A DNA stretch of 64,000 bases, taken from positions 2,169,501 to 2,233,500 of the forward strand of contig NZ_CP058983.1 of NCBI RefSeq assembly GCF_019278465.1. The letters are read 5' to 3'. The DNA is from Tenacibaculum sp. AHE14PA (GTDB lineage: Bacteria; Bacteroidota; Bacteroidia; Flavobacteriales; Flavobacteriaceae). The notes beneath the pieces are model-generated. The model saw nothing but the letters and a program-made list of their open reading frames with translations, searched no databases and was not told where the DNA came from. Positions 52,844 to 62,626 of this stretch are shown here, one piece after another. The translations under genes and the position numbers were made by a program. The stretch's first letter is position 1. Every line of letters starts with the position of its first letter.

Positions 52844-55033
52844 CTAAAACCAAAAACCTAAATTAAATAACCAGTATTTTTCTTTATGATCTGGCGACCA
52901 TGTATATTTTAATTCTACTGGACCTAAAAAAGTTTCAACACTATACCCTAAAGCATAGCCCGATTTGGTGTTTTTAAACAGATTTGGGTCAGAAAAAACA
53001 TCTTCATCTACTCTAGCGTAATTGGCAATAAAAGAAGCATAATGCTTCTCTATAACCTGATACCTGAAATTAAACTCTGATTTTAAAAAAGACTGATCAC
53101 TTAAAACCCCTGTTTCATATCCGTAAAAGGGTTTAAAATTATTAATATAGTTTTGGTTATAACCTCCCAAACGATAATTAAACATTAAAGATGTTTTATC
53201 ACCCAAAGTATAACCTGCTTGTGATGTATATTGAAATGTAAGTTTATTGTAAAAAGTGGTTGCGAAACCTAATGTTCCACCAGCTTGAGAAAATTGCTGA
53301 AAAGGTTCGCTATCTGGTACTAATCTTGATAATTTATCATTTCTATCTGACCAAACAAACCACTTTAAACCAACGTCTGCATAAAAACCTTTTGTAGGAA
53401 ACATCTCTTTATTATAAGTATCTAACTTTAAAAAGGCATATGTATTTATATAATTACTATCATCAAAAAATGTTTCCTGACCGTTACTTAATACATTACT
53501 AGATTTTATTTCTATCTTCTTTTGTTCAACACCTACGCCTATTGCAAACTTTTTATCCATTGTTGTTTGCAAAAAAAACGAGTTTGTAAAATCGGCATAC
53601 CTCACATTTATTAAATCAGCATCATACAAAAAATCGTTGTTAAATGTATTGTATCTAGATTTTACACCATAGCTTGGTAATAAGCCATTATCTATAAAAT
53701 ACTGGAAATCATACCTTATTTTATCTCCTATTCCTACGTCTAGAGATAACTCATCATTTTGAGTTAGTAATTTTTTGTGATTATAATTTAATAACACAGC
53801 CGACTTATATAACAAATCGTAATGCAATCCGAATCTCAAATAAGATTCTACATCATCTTCTTTTACTACTAATTCAAGTTTTTTTCCTTCAAATGATTTT
53901 CTGAAATGATAATCTATTCTTTTAAAATTTTTAGAAGCTGTTAGTGTATTTATTTTTCTTGAAATATCACTATATGAAATACTATCACCCTCCTTTAACT
54001 GCAGTTTACCTAAAATATAATTATTTGTATATTTTTTATTTCCCTTTATAATAATTCTATCTACTAAAAATTTATTTTTTTTAACTTCTATTTTTTTAGG
54101 TTTCTTTTTATTGTATTGAAGTTTAGAGATGCTATCAAAAACATTCTTAAAAGTTTTAGCTATTTTTTTTCCTTCGCCAATAATTTCCTCTTTTTTATCG
54201 AAAGAAATCACATTATACTCTTCAACTTTTGGTTTAATGTAAACATTTAACAACTTAACTTGATCATCTGCTTTTTCATACATTTTAAAATTTACAATTT
54301 GCATTAGTAAAGACGCTACAGATGATAGCTCTTCTCTTTTAAGCAACTCTCCCTGAACACTAACTCCAATTATAATGTCCATATTTTTTTCCTTCATAAT
54401 ATCAACAGGAAAGTTATTTACAACACCACCATCTACTAATAATTCCCCATCAATTTCAACAGGATTTAATAACGATGGAAAAGAACCACTTGCTCTTAAC
54501 GCTAAAGGCAAAGAACCTTTATCTAAAAGAACCTCTGCGCCTGTTTCAATATTTGTTCCTAGACAATAAAATGGAATTGGTAGTTGAGAAAAATCACGAA
54601 TATTATCTACAGAAGCTAGCAACTCTGTTAAAAAATTTAATATGTTTTGCCCTTTCGATAACCCTAACGGAAGTCCTATTTTACCTTCTTTTATAGGCAA
54701 GCTAATAGCATATTTTTCTCCATTTTCTTTATTAAAAAGAGGTTTTTCTCTCCTAGAAATTTTATCTCTTATAATTGTTTCAAAATCGGTGTTTAAAATA
54801 ATCTCTTCAATTTTATCTGCAGAATATCCAGCAGCATATAAACCACCAACAATGGCTCCCATACTTGTACCGCCAATATAATCTATTTGTACTCCTGCCT
54901 TTTCTAATTCTTTTAAAACGCCAATATGAGCAAAACCTTTAGCCCCACCTCCACTTAAAACTAATCCTACTTTAGGTTGGTTTTGTGCCAGCATAATTGC
55001 AGGTAAAAACAAAATAATTAATAGTTTTTTCAT
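52844..55033 (-). CDS. patatin-like phospholipase with POTRA and outer-membrane barrel (type Vd-like)
   Basis: 729 residues. A signal peptide (KKLLIILFLPAIMLAQNQ) precedes a patatin domain with GLVLSGGGAKGFAHIGVL (oxyanion hole), GGTSMGAIVGG (catalytic Ser) and LLVDGGVVNNFP (catalytic Asp). A POTRA-like segment (about 325-395, VDRIIIKGNKKYTNNYILGK) leads into a C-terminal BamA-type barrel ending KEKYWLFNLGFWF. This matches PlpD-like type Vd proteins, in which the barrel displays or secretes the lipase; here the patatin is presumably periplasmic or surface. It overlaps uvrC by 4 bp (ATGA). Confidence 0.9.
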   Translation of the reverse strand: MKKLLIILFLPAIMLAQNQPKVGLVLSGGGAKGFAHIGVLKELEKAGVQIDYIGGTSMGAIVGGLYAAGYSADKIEEIILNTDFETIIRDKISRREKPLFNKENGEKYAISLPIKEGKIGLPLGLSKGQNILNFLTELLASVDNIRDFSQLPIPFYCLGTNIETGAEVLLDKGSLPLALRASGSFPSLLNPVEIDGELLVDGGVVNNFPVDIMKEKNMDIIIGVSVQGELLKREELSSVASLLMQIVNFKMYEKADDQVKLLNVYIKPKVEEYNVISFDKKEEIIGEGKKIAKTFKNVFDSISKLQYNKKKPKKIEVKKNKFLVDRIIIKGNKKYTNNYILGKLQLKEGDSISYSDISRKINTLTASKNFKRIDYHFRKSFEGKKLELVVKEDDVESYLRFGLHYDLLYKSAVLLNYNHKKLLTQNDELSLDVGIGDKIRYDFQYFIDNGLLPSYGVKSRYNTFNNDFLYDADLINVRYADFTNSFFLQTTMDKKFAIGVGVEQKKIEIKSSNVLSNGQETFFDDSNYINTYAFLKLDTYNKEMFPTKGFYADVGLKWFVWSDRNDKLSRLVPDSEPFQQFSQAGGTLGFATTFYNKLTFQYTSQAGYTLGDKTSLMFNYRLGGYNQNYINNFKPFYGYETGVLSDQSFLKSEFNFRYQVIEKHYASFIANYARVDEDVFSDPNLFKNTKSGYALGYSVETFLGPVELKYTWSPDHKEKYWLFNLGFWF

Positions 55034-56826
55034 TCTTTTTCTTTTTGATAAAATTGATATACTTTTTGAGCTCTTGAGAACCCAACAATTTCTTTTAATT
55101 CTTCTAACGTAGCTTCTTTTACTCTTTTTGCTGATTTAAATTTACGTAATAAATTAGTAATGGTTTGTTTACCAATATCAGGAATTTGTTCTAATTCTGA
55201 TTGGATAGCACTTTTACTTCGCTTATTTCTGTGCAACGTAATTCCGAATCGATGGGCTTCGTTTCTTAAAAACTGAATTATTTTTAAACTTTCTGATTTT
55301 TTATCTAAATATAAAGGCACAGAATCTCCTGGATAATAAATTTCTTCTAATCGTTTTGCAATTCCGATAATAGCTATTTTTCCTCGCAAACCTAAAGCGT
55401 CTAAACTTTTTAAGGCTGATGATAATTGTCCTTTTCCTCCATCAATAACAATTAACTGAGGTAACGGTTGCTTTTCTTCTAACAAGCGCCTGTAACGACG
55501 AAAAACCACCTCTTCCATCGATGCAAAATCATCGGGTCCTTCAACAGTTTTAATGTTATAATGACGATATTCTTTTTTACTCGGTTTTCCGTCTTTAAAA
55601 ACCACACAAGCCGCCACAGGATGCGTTCCTTGAATATTTGAATTATCAAAACACTCTATATGGCGTGGCTCTACATGCAAACGTAAATCTTTTTGCATTT
55701 GACTCATGATTCGTTTTACATGACGATCTGGATCTACAATTTTTATTTGCTTAAACTGCTCCATGCGATAATATTTCGCATTTCTTTCTGATAAATCTAC
55801 AATCCGTTTTTTGTCTCCTAATTTAGGTACGGTCACTTTTATTTGCTCTCCTAAATTGACTTTAAAAGGCACATAAACTTCTCTTGACAACGAATTAAAT
55901 CGGTTTCGAGTTTCTATAATAAACAACTCTAACAGTTGCTTATCAGTTTCTTCTAGTTTCTTTTTTATTTCTGTGGTGTATGATTGCACGATTGCGCCAT
56001 TCATCACTTTAAAAAAATTTGCGTAACCGTGAGTTTCATCAGAAATAATAGAAAAAACATCTACGTTATTAATAGACGGATTTACAATAGTAGATTTTGC
56101 TTGATAATTTTTTAAAGAATCTAATTTATCTTTAATTTTTTGAGCTTCTTCAAATTTCATATCCGAAGCAAAATCGAGCATTATTTGTTGTAATCGCTCT
56201 AAAATTTCTTTAAAATTTCCTTTAAGAATATTTCTAATTGCCTTAATTTCTTCTAAATAATTATCTTCATGCTGATGCCCTTCACAAGGCCCTTTACAAT
56301 TACCTAAATGGTATTCTAAACAAACTTTATACTTGTAAGAATCTATTTTTTCTTGACTTAAATCGTATGTACAAGTTCGCAGCGGATACAACTCTTTAAT
56401 TAAACTTAAGAGTGATTGCACCATTTTCATGTTGGTGTAAGGTCCAAAATATTCAGAACCATCTTTAACAACTCTTCGAGTAGAAAAAACTCTCGGAAAA
56501 CGTTCTTTTTTTATACAAAGCCACGGATAAGATTTATCATCTTTTAATAAAACATTGTAACGCGGTTTATACTTTTTAATTAAGTTATTTTCTAGCAATA
56601 ATGCATCCGTTTCTGTATCGACAACAACATGCTCTATCCGAACAATTTTTTTGACTAAAATTCGCGTTTTACCATTCTCATGAGTCTTCGTAAAATAAGA
56701 AGAAACACGTTTTTTTAAGTTTTTAGCCTTTCCTACATATATAATCACCTCATCTTTATCAAAATATTGATAAACTCCTGGTGAAGAAGGTAGTGTTTTT
56801 AGCTGAAGTTCTAATGAAGTTGGCAT
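55030..56826 (-). CDS. uvrC: excinuclease ABC subunit C
   Basis: 598 residues of the nucleotide excision repair nuclease. The N-terminal GIY-YIG domain has SSPGVYQYFDKDEVIIYVGK. A UVR motif lies near 200-235 (DFASDMKFEEAQKIKDKLDS), and the C-terminal nuclease has IECFDNSNIQGTHPVAACVV. A terminal HhH region (IPDIGKQTITNLLRKF) follows. The start is the ATG at 56826 (MPTSLELQLKTLP); a TTG upstream is rejected. It overlaps the patatin gene by 4 bp. Confidence 0.96.
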   Translation of the reverse strand: MPTSLELQLKTLPSSPGVYQYFDKDEVIIYVGKAKNLKKRVSSYFTKTHENGKTRILVKKIVRIEHVVVDTETDALLLENNLIKKYKPRYNVLLKDDKSYPWLCIKKERFPRVFSTRRVVKDGSEYFGPYTNMKMVQSLLSLIKELYPLRTCTYDLSQEKIDSYKYKVCLEYHLGNCKGPCEGHQHEDNYLEEIKAIRNILKGNFKEILERLQQIMLDFASDMKFEEAQKIKDKLDSLKNYQAKSTIVNPSINNVDVFSIISDETHGYANFFKVMNGAIVQSYTTEIKKKLEETDKQLLELFIIETRNRFNSLSREVYVPFKVNLGEQIKVTVPKLGDKKRIVDLSERNAKYYRMEQFKQIKIVDPDRHVKRIMSQMQKDLRLHVEPRHIECFDNSNIQGTHPVAACVVFKDGKPSKKEYRHYNIKTVEGPDDFASMEEVVFRRYRRLLEEKQPLPQLIVIDGGKGQLSSALKSLDALGLRGKIAIIGIAKRLEEIYYPGDSVPLYLDKKSESLKIIQFLRNEAHRFGITLHRNKRSKSAIQSELEQIPDIGKQTITNLLRKFKSAKRVKEATLEELKEIVGFSRAQKVYQFYQKEKE

Positions 56827-56901
56827 ACAACGAAAATACAATTTTATAAAGATATGTAAGTTGCTATATGTACATTTACACTAATATTTATTTACTACAC
56901 A

Positions 56902-58671
56902 ATGCAACAACCAATTCCTTTTTATAAAGAAGAAATCAATAGTTTAAATACCCTTTTAATTGCGTTAAAAAAACGATTACTAATAACTCGTGTTTTACGT
57001 CTTTTGGCTTTCTTAACCATTTCTTTTTCAGCCTATATAGCTATTACAAAAAACAACTTATTTTTTATTGCAAGTGTTATCGCTTTAATTGCTTTTGTTT
57101 ATTTAGTAACAAAACACTTACGTTTAAAACAAACAAAAAGTCTTCTAGAAGCAAAACTGACTATTAATAAAACAGAAATAGCTGTTTTAAATGGTGCTTT
57201 TTCTGATTTAGAGGGTGGAAAAGAATTTACAAATCCCGAGCATTATTTTAGCAATGATATCGATTTATTTGGCATTGGTTCTTTCTTTCAATACATAAAC
57301 AGAACGGCAACCAATGAAGGAAAAAAACTATTAGCTACTATTTTAACAAGCAACGATATTAACAGTATTGAAGAAAAACAAAAAATAACACAAGAACTTG
57401 CGTCAAAAGTAAAATGGCGTCAACACTTTACGGCTGTTGCTAGTTTAATAAACACAAAAACGGCAATACCTGTTATTGTAAAATGGGTGCATTCTTATGA
57501 GCAGAAGCTCCCTACTTTCTTAACACTGTTTTCGTATGTTTTTTCTGCTATTTCAATTGTTTTAATTGGCTTATTAAGTTTTGCTATTATTCCGTTTTCT
57601 ATACTTTTAATATGGTTTATTATTGGTTTAGTAACGACTGCTTTCTTTTTTAAAAATATTCAAGAATTAGCGACTGAAACCACCAAAGCAAAAGAAAATT
57701 TTAATCAATACCACCAGTTATTAGCACAAATAGAAAATGAGGAATTCACCAATTCAACATTAAAAAACAAACAAGCACAAATTAAAAAAGAAAACAAAAA
57801 AGCATCTACCATATTTAAAGAGTTTTCTAAAAAACTAGATGCTTTCGATCAACGTAATAATATTATTATTGCTGTTGTTGGTAACGGACTTTTTCTTTGG
57901 GATATTCGCAACACTATTAAAATAGAAAAATGGATTACTACCTACAAAAGCACTGTTGAAGAATGGTTTAATGTTGTTTCTTTTTTTGATGCACAAAATT
58001 CGTTAGCAAACTTTGTTTTTAATAAACCCCAGTATATATTTCCTACTATAAATAACGAAAAATCAGTTTTAAACGCAGTAAATTTAGGACATCCTTTATT
58101 GAATGTGACAAAAAGGATAGACAATGATTTTGTAATAGATAATGAAGCATTTTTTATTGTTACTGGCGCAAATATGGCAGGAAAAAGTACTTTTTTAAGA
58201 GCTGTTTCGTTAGCAATTGTAATGTCTAATACTGGTTTACCAATATGTGCTGAAAAGGTAAAATACAATCCGGTTAAATTAATTACAAGTATGCGTACTT
58301 CAGATTCTTTAAACGATGATGAATCTTACTTTTATGCCGAACTAAAACGTTTAAAGTTTATCGTAAACGAAATTAAAACAGAAAATTATTTTATCATTTT
58401 AGATGAAATTTTAAAAGGAACAAATAGCATGGATAAAGCAATTGGTTCTAAAAAATTCATTGAAAAACTAAACAAATCAAACTCTACCGGAATAATCGCC
58501 ACACACGATGTTAGTTTATGTGAATTATCATCAGAATATACGACCATTAAAAACTATTATTTTGATGCTGAGATTATAAATAACGAGTTGCATTTTGATT
58601 ATAAAATGAAAAACGGCGTGTGTAAAAACATGAACGCTTCCTTTTTATTAAAGAAGATGGAAATTGTTTAA
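56902..58671 (+). CDS. membrane-anchored MutS-family ATPase
   Basis: 589 residues. Two pairs of hydrophobic helices (about 32-48, 52-70, and a pair within 205-250) are unlike canonical MutS and suggest membrane association. The C-terminal ATPase is clearly MutS-like: VTGANMAGKSTFLRAVSLAI (Walker A near 421-430), RTSDSLNDDESYFYAELKRL and IILDEILKGTNSMDKAIGS (Walker B). The mismatch-recognition domain I (Phe-x-Glu) is absent. It is known in Bacteroidota as a MutS-related protein; its role is unestablished. Confidence 0.9.
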   Translation: MQQPIPFYKEEINSLNTLLIALKKRLLITRVLRLLAFLTISFSAYIAITKNNLFFIASVIALIAFVYLVTKHLRLKQTKSLLEAKLTINKTEIAVLNGAFSDLEGGKEFTNPEHYFSNDIDLFGIGSFFQYINRTATNEGKKLLATILTSNDINSIEEKQKITQELASKVKWRQHFTAVASLINTKTAIPVIVKWVHSYEQKLPTFLTLFSYVFSAISIVLIGLLSFAIIPFSILLIWFIIGLVTTAFFFKNIQELATETTKAKENFNQYHQLLAQIENEEFTNSTLKNKQAQIKKENKKASTIFKEFSKKLDAFDQRNNIIIAVVGNGLFLWDIRNTIKIEKWITTYKSTVEEWFNVVSFFDAQNSLANFVFNKPQYIFPTINNEKSVLNAVNLGHPLLNVTKRIDNDFVIDNEAFFIVTGANMAGKSTFLRAVSLAIVMSNTGLPICAEKVKYNPVKLITSMRTSDSLNDDESYFYAELKRLKFIVNEIKTENYFIILDEILKGTNSMDKAIGSKKFIEKLNKSNSTGIIATHDVSLCELSSEYTTIKNYYFDAEIINNELHFDYKMKNGVCKNMNASFLLKKMEIV

Positions 58672-58683
58672 TACCTTTACAAT

Positions 58684-59676
58684 ATGAGCAAACTTATTGA
58701 TAATTTCGGCAGACAAATTAGCTATGTTCGATTGGCAGTAACCGATCGTTGCAACCTTCGTTGCCAATATTGTATGCCTGCTCATGGTATTAATATTGTA
58801 CCACGAAAAGAGCTATTAACCTATAAAGAAATGTACCGTCTTATTCGCGTACTTACCGAATTAGGTGTAAACAAAGTTCGTTTAACAGGTGGTGAGCCTT
58901 TTGCTCGTAAAGATTTTATGTCGTTTTTAGACATGCTATCTTATAACGATTTGTTAGATGAAATTAATATTACTACAAACGGAGCATTAGTTGCTAACCA
59001 TATTCAAACTTTAGAAAAGTTAGAGAAAATAAAAAACATCAATTTAAGTATTGATAGTTTAGACACTCATAAATTTGCGAAAATTACACGTCGCGATGTG
59101 TTTCCTGAAGTGTATAAAACTTTCGAATTATTAGAAAATAGCTCGTTAAACTTAAAGTTGAATGTAGTGGTGCAATCTGGTTTTAATACTGATGAAATAA
59201 ACGATTTTGTAGCCTTAACCAAAGATAAAAATATTGCAGTTCGTTTTATTGAAGAAATGCCGTTTAACGGAAAAGGGCAACGAGAAATGAAAGAAAGCTG
59301 GAATTATAATAAAATTATAGAAGAAATAAAATCTGAGTATACTGTTGCGCCTATCGTTTCAGAAAAATCATCTACATCACGTAATTTCTCTATCGAAAAT
59401 CATCAAGGAACCTTAGGGATTATTCCTGCATTTACACGTACTATTTGTAACGATTGTAATCGAATAAGAATTACCTCAACCGGTACTTTTAAAAACTGTT
59501 TATTTGATGATGGTGTTTTTAACTTGCGTGATTTTATTCGTAACGGTGCAAGTAACGACGATTTAAAAGAACTTTTTTTATCTCTGATAAAAGAAAAGCC
59601 CGAAAATGGATTTATAGCAGAAGCAAATCGTAAAAAAGGAATTGTTACTGAAAGTATGAGCACAATTGGTGGGTAA
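58684..59676 (+). CDS. moaA: GTP 3',8-cyclase
   Basis: A radical SAM enzyme for the first step of molybdopterin synthesis, 330 residues. The N-terminal cluster is CNLRCQYCMPAHG and the C-terminal cluster is in CNDCNRIRITSTGTFKNC. The C-terminus ends STIGG with the essential double glycine. It lies 12 bp after the MutS-like gene. The other moco genes lie about 0.9 kb on, separated by a minus-strand lipoprotein gene. Confidence 0.96.
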   Translation: MSKLIDNFGRQISYVRLAVTDRCNLRCQYCMPAHGINIVPRKELLTYKEMYRLIRVLTELGVNKVRLTGGEPFARKDFMSFLDMLSYNDLLDEINITTNGALVANHIQTLEKLEKIKNINLSIDSLDTHKFAKITRRDVFPEVYKTFELLENSSLNLKLNVVVQSGFNTDEINDFVALTKDKNIAVRFIEEMPFNGKGQREMKESWNYNKIIEEIKSEYTVAPIVSEKSSTSRNFSIENHQGTLGIIPAFTRTICNDCNRIRITSTGTFKNCLFDDGVFNLRDFIRNGASNDDLKELFLSLIKEKPENGFIAEANRKKGIVTESMSTIGG

Positions 59677-59710
59677 TAATATATTAAAAAGCTGATATAT
59701 TCACAAAAAT

Positions 59711-59752
59711 AAAAAGAGATTGATAGTTTAAAACTACCAATCTCTTTTTATT
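59711..59752. terminator. bidirectional terminator between moaA and the lipoprotein gene
   Basis: AAAAAGAGATTG and CAATCTCTTTTT with an interrupted inner stem (TAGTTT/AAACTA). Confidence 0.85.
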
Positions 59753-59803
59753 AAAAGCAAGTTAAAAAACTACTCTTAATTTTTATTCATAAAATAAAGA
59801 ATA

Positions 59804-60283
59804 TTATTTCTCTAAATCATCAGCTAACTTCTCAAAGCTATTCTCTACATCTTTATATGCTTTTTCAAAGCCATCTTTTACATCTTGCCAGTTATCCTCT
59901 GTACTGTTACCTAACTTATCAAAACTTTCTCCTAATGCAGCTCTTTTAGCTTTTAATTCAGCCAACATCTCATTATTTTTCTCTTTAGTTTCAGCTTTAG
60001 CTTCGTTAAAGTTATTCTCTAAACTTTCAATTTCAGCATCTAGTTTTTTCATACTTTTATTAACCTCTGTTTCTAAATCAGATTTCTTAGCGTATGTATA
60101 ATCACCTAAATTATCAAAACCCTCTTCAATCTCATCTGCAACATTTTCCATGCTTTCTTTAACATCTTCTACTAATTCTTTAGTATCTTCAGTTATTTGC
60201 TCTTTTTTGGTTTTATTGTTATCACAAGACACTAATACTAATGATAAAACTAATGTTATAGCTGTTAATTTAATTAATTTCAT
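59804..60283 (-). CDS. coiled-coil lipoprotein, hypothetical
   Basis: 159 residues with lipobox LVLVSCDNNKT and then an almost entirely helical, highly charged domain of repeated heptads (for example VEDVKESMENVADEIEEGF and FEKAYKDVENSFEKLADDL). It looks like a periplasmic coiled-coil or apolipoprotein-like protein; no catalytic motif is visible. The 301-bp spacer to moeA (60284-60584) is AT-rich and holds only the moeA promoter. Confidence 0.7.
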   Translation of the reverse strand: MKLIKLTAITLVLSLVLVSCDNNKTKKEQITEDTKELVEDVKESMENVADEIEEGFDNLGDYTYAKKSDLETEVNKSMKKLDAEIESLENNFNEAKAETKEKNNEMLAELKAKRAALGESFDKLGNSTEDNWQDVKDGFEKAYKDVENSFEKLADDLEK

Positions 60284-60528
60284 TTTTTTGTTTTTAAAGT
60301 TGATGCCTACTATTTTAAGGATGTTCGGCTTTAATCCTTATGCTGGTACAAAACTAAACAGATAAAAAGCATAAGTATTGCTCAAATAAGAATAAAATTA
60401 ACTCATTTAAAAAAGTATTATTAAAACCTACTGATAATTAAACATCATTATATTTAATAAAACAACGACTAAACACATATAAAATATACAAAAATGTAAA
60501 CCTCATATTTTCTGACTAAATAAATTCA

Positions 60529-60536
60529 TAACTTTG
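60529..60536 (+). promoter_or_regulatory. -7 promoter element for moeA
   Basis: A perfect TAACTTTG, 48 bp upstream of the ATG at 60585. Confidence 0.5.
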
Positions 60537-60584
60537 ATTTTTAACAAAAGAGACATCATTATTAGACCTCTGATAACTTAAAAT

Positions 60585-61823
60585 ATGATTTCTGTAAAAG
60601 AAGCTAAACATCTAATTTCACAAAGCACTCAAGATTTCGGTACAGAAGAAATTCCGTTTATAGAATCTGTAGGTAGAATTTTAAAAGAAGATATTATTGC
60701 CGATAGAGATTTCCCGCCTTTTAATCGCGTTGCTATGGACGGAATTGCAATAAATCATTCTTATTTTAAAAACGGGCAACGAAGTTTTAAAGCAGAAGCA
60801 ATTCAGCCAGCCGGCAGCAAGCAATTATCTATGCAAAATTCAGAAAATTGTATAGAAGTAATGACTGGCGCCGTATTACCTAATAACTGTGATACCGTAA
60901 TTCGTTATGAAGATATTGAAATAGAAAACGGAATTGCAAGAATTACTGTTGATGTTATAAACAAACATCAAAACATCCATCCAAAGGGAAAAGACAAAGC
61001 ACAAGGAATTGTTTTAATTAACAAAAACACTATTATTTCTCCTGCTGAAATCGGTGTGATTGCTACTGTAGGTAAATCGACTATTAAAGTAGCCAAACAA
61101 CCGAAAGTAATGATTATTTCTACTGGTGATGAATTAGTTGATGTGCATGAAACTCCTTTAAATTATCAAATAAGAAAATCTAATGTATATACGTTGGTTT
61201 CGTTATTAAATGAACTGAACATTCCTTCTAAAACAGCACATATTACTGATAATAAAACTATCTTAAAAGAAAAGATTGCTGGCTACCTGCAAGAATATGA
61301 CGTGCTTTTATTTAGCGGAGCGGTGAGTAAAGGTAAATTCGATTTTTTACCCGAGGTGTTAACTGAATTAGGAGTAAACAAGTTGTTTCATAAAGTAACT
61401 CAACGCCCAGGGAAACCTTTCTGGTTCGGCCTCACAGATGCTTTAGGTATTAATGAGCAACATGTTTCCGTGAATGAAAAAAACAAAACAGTTGTCTTTG
61501 CTTTTCCTGGAAATCCGGTTTCTACTTTTGTAAACTGTTTAGTTTATTTTTATCCTTGGTATTATAAATCAGCAGGTATAAAAGCAAATGAAAAAACAGC
61601 TATCTTAGCTCATGATATTGAATTTAAACCTAATTTAACTTATTTTTTACAAGTAAAATTAAGTTATCGTTTTGGGCATTTAATTGCAACTCCTATAAAA
61701 GGAAATGGTTCTGGAGATTTAGCAAGTTTAGTTGCTGCTGATGGTTTTATTGAAATTCCGAAAACAACACAAATTGAATTTAAATCAGGAAGTACTTTTC
61801 CTGTAATTAGATATAAAAAATAA
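60585..61823 (+). CDS. moeA: molybdopterin molybdenumtransferase
   Basis: 412 residues inserting molybdate into adenylated molybdopterin. ADRDFPPFNRVAMDGIAINH is the MoeA start region; IISTGDELVDVHETPLNYQI, FSGAVSKGKFDFLPEVL and VFAFPGNPVSTFVNC are domain III motifs. The last 26 codons (from 61742) duplicate a sequence found just before moaC. The intact ORF therefore uses the proximal copy and ends in TAA instead of the TGA seen in the distal copy. Confidence 0.95.
   Translation: MISVKEAKHLISQSTQDFGTEEIPFIESVGRILKEDIIADRDFPPFNRVAMDGIAINHSYFKNGQRSFKAEAIQPAGSKQLSMQNSENCIEVMTGAVLPNNCDTVIRYEDIEIENGIARITVDVINKHQNIHPKGKDKAQGIVLINKNTIISPAEIGVIATVGKSTIKVAKQPKVMIISTGDELVDVHETPLNYQIRKSNVYTLVSLLNELNIPSKTAHITDNKTILKEKIAGYLQEYDVLLFSGAVSKGKFDFLPEVLTELGVNKLFHKVTQRPGKPFWFGLTDALGINEQHVSVNEKNKTVVFAFPGNPVSTFVNCLVYFYPWYYKSAGIKANEKTAILAHDIEFKPNLTYFLQVKLSYRFGHLIATPIKGNGSGDLASLVAADGFIEIPKTTQIEFKSGSTFPVIRYKK
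61742..61821 (+). repeat. 80-bp direct repeat, proximal copy (moeA 3' end)
   Basis: It encodes GFIEIPKTTQIEFKSGSTFP plus VIRYKK. It matches 62719-62798 at 78 of 80 positions; the two changes give Ile/Val and Arg/Lys differences. Confidence 0.97.
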
Positions 61824-62335
61824 AATCTCGATACTAATTTGTTTTTACTATCGGACATCAAACTCACTCGATATGACAATACTATTCGTTTATTTTATTA
61901 AATTCAACCTGTCTTTTCGAGTGGTTTTATTAAAGTGACAATGGAAATAAAAGTGTATCGAGAACTATTATACAATCAACATAAATAATAATGGAAATTG
62001 TCAGTTCGAGTGGTTTTATTGAAGTGATAATGGAAATAAAAGTGTATCGAGAACTATTATACAATCAACATCTCGATACAAATTTGTTTTTCCTATCGGA
62101 CATCAAATTCACTCGATGTGACAATATAAATTGTCAGTTCGAGTAGTTTTATTGAAATGATAATGGAAATAAAAGTGTATCGAGAACTATTATATAATCA
62201 ACATTTCGATACAAATTTGTTTTTCCTATCGGACATCAAATTCACTCGATGTGACAATATAAATTGTCTGTTCGAGTAGTTTTATTGAAATGACAATGGA
62301 AATAAAAGTGTATCGAGAACTATTATACAATCAAT
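61824..62335. repeat. tandem array of palindromic repeats (133-bp unit)
   Basis: The phrase GTATCGAGAACTATTATACA recurs at about 61954, 62043, 62176 and 62309; the last two full units are 133 bp each and about 129/133 identical. Each unit is an imperfect palindrome with outer arms TCTCGATAC/GTATCGAGA and inner arms CACTCGATGTGACAA/TTGTCAGTTCGAGT. Each unit ends with the sequence that forms the leader of the GIY-YIG gene. Confidence 0.9.
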
Positions 62336-62626
62336 ATGAAAATCTATTATGTTTACATCTTAAAATGTTCTGACAAATCATATTATACTGGTTTTACTTC
62401 TAACCTTGAAGAAAGATTAATGGAACATAAAGAAGGAAAACACATAGGTAGTTATACGTTTAAAAGAAGACCTTTAAAATTAGTTTTTTATTGTGAGTTT
62501 ACAAATGTAGCATTAGCGATTGCAAAAGAAAAACAACTAAAAAATTGGTCAAAAATTAAAAAAGAGGCTTTAATAAATGGTGCTTTTGAAAATCTTCCTA
62601 ATTTAGCAAAGAAGAAGTTTAAATAA
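62336..62626 (+). CDS. GIY-YIG nuclease family protein (UPF0213/URI type)
   Basis: 96 residues: MKIYYVYILKCSDKSYYTGF carries the GIY (YVY) and YIG (YTG) elements. The catalytic Arg is probably in LEERLMEHKEGKH, and RRPLKLVFYCEF with KEKQLKNWSKIKKEALI follows. It is a single-domain nuclease of the kind dispersed in many copies in flavobacterial genomes. The ATG abuts the last tandem repeat, and CTCGATAC palindromes follow the stop. It probably drives or accompanies mobility of the cassette (inference). Confidence 0.92.
   Translation: MKIYYVYILKCSDKSYYTGFTSNLEERLMEHKEGKHIGSYTFKRRPLKLVFYCEFTNVALAIAKEKQLKNWSKIKKEALINGAFENLPNLAKKKFK

Noticed and set aside
61824-62335. The repeat array could be taken for a CRISPR locus.
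   Set aside because: Units are 133 bp, almost identical over their whole length and themselves palindromic; there are no unique spacers and no cas genes nearby.
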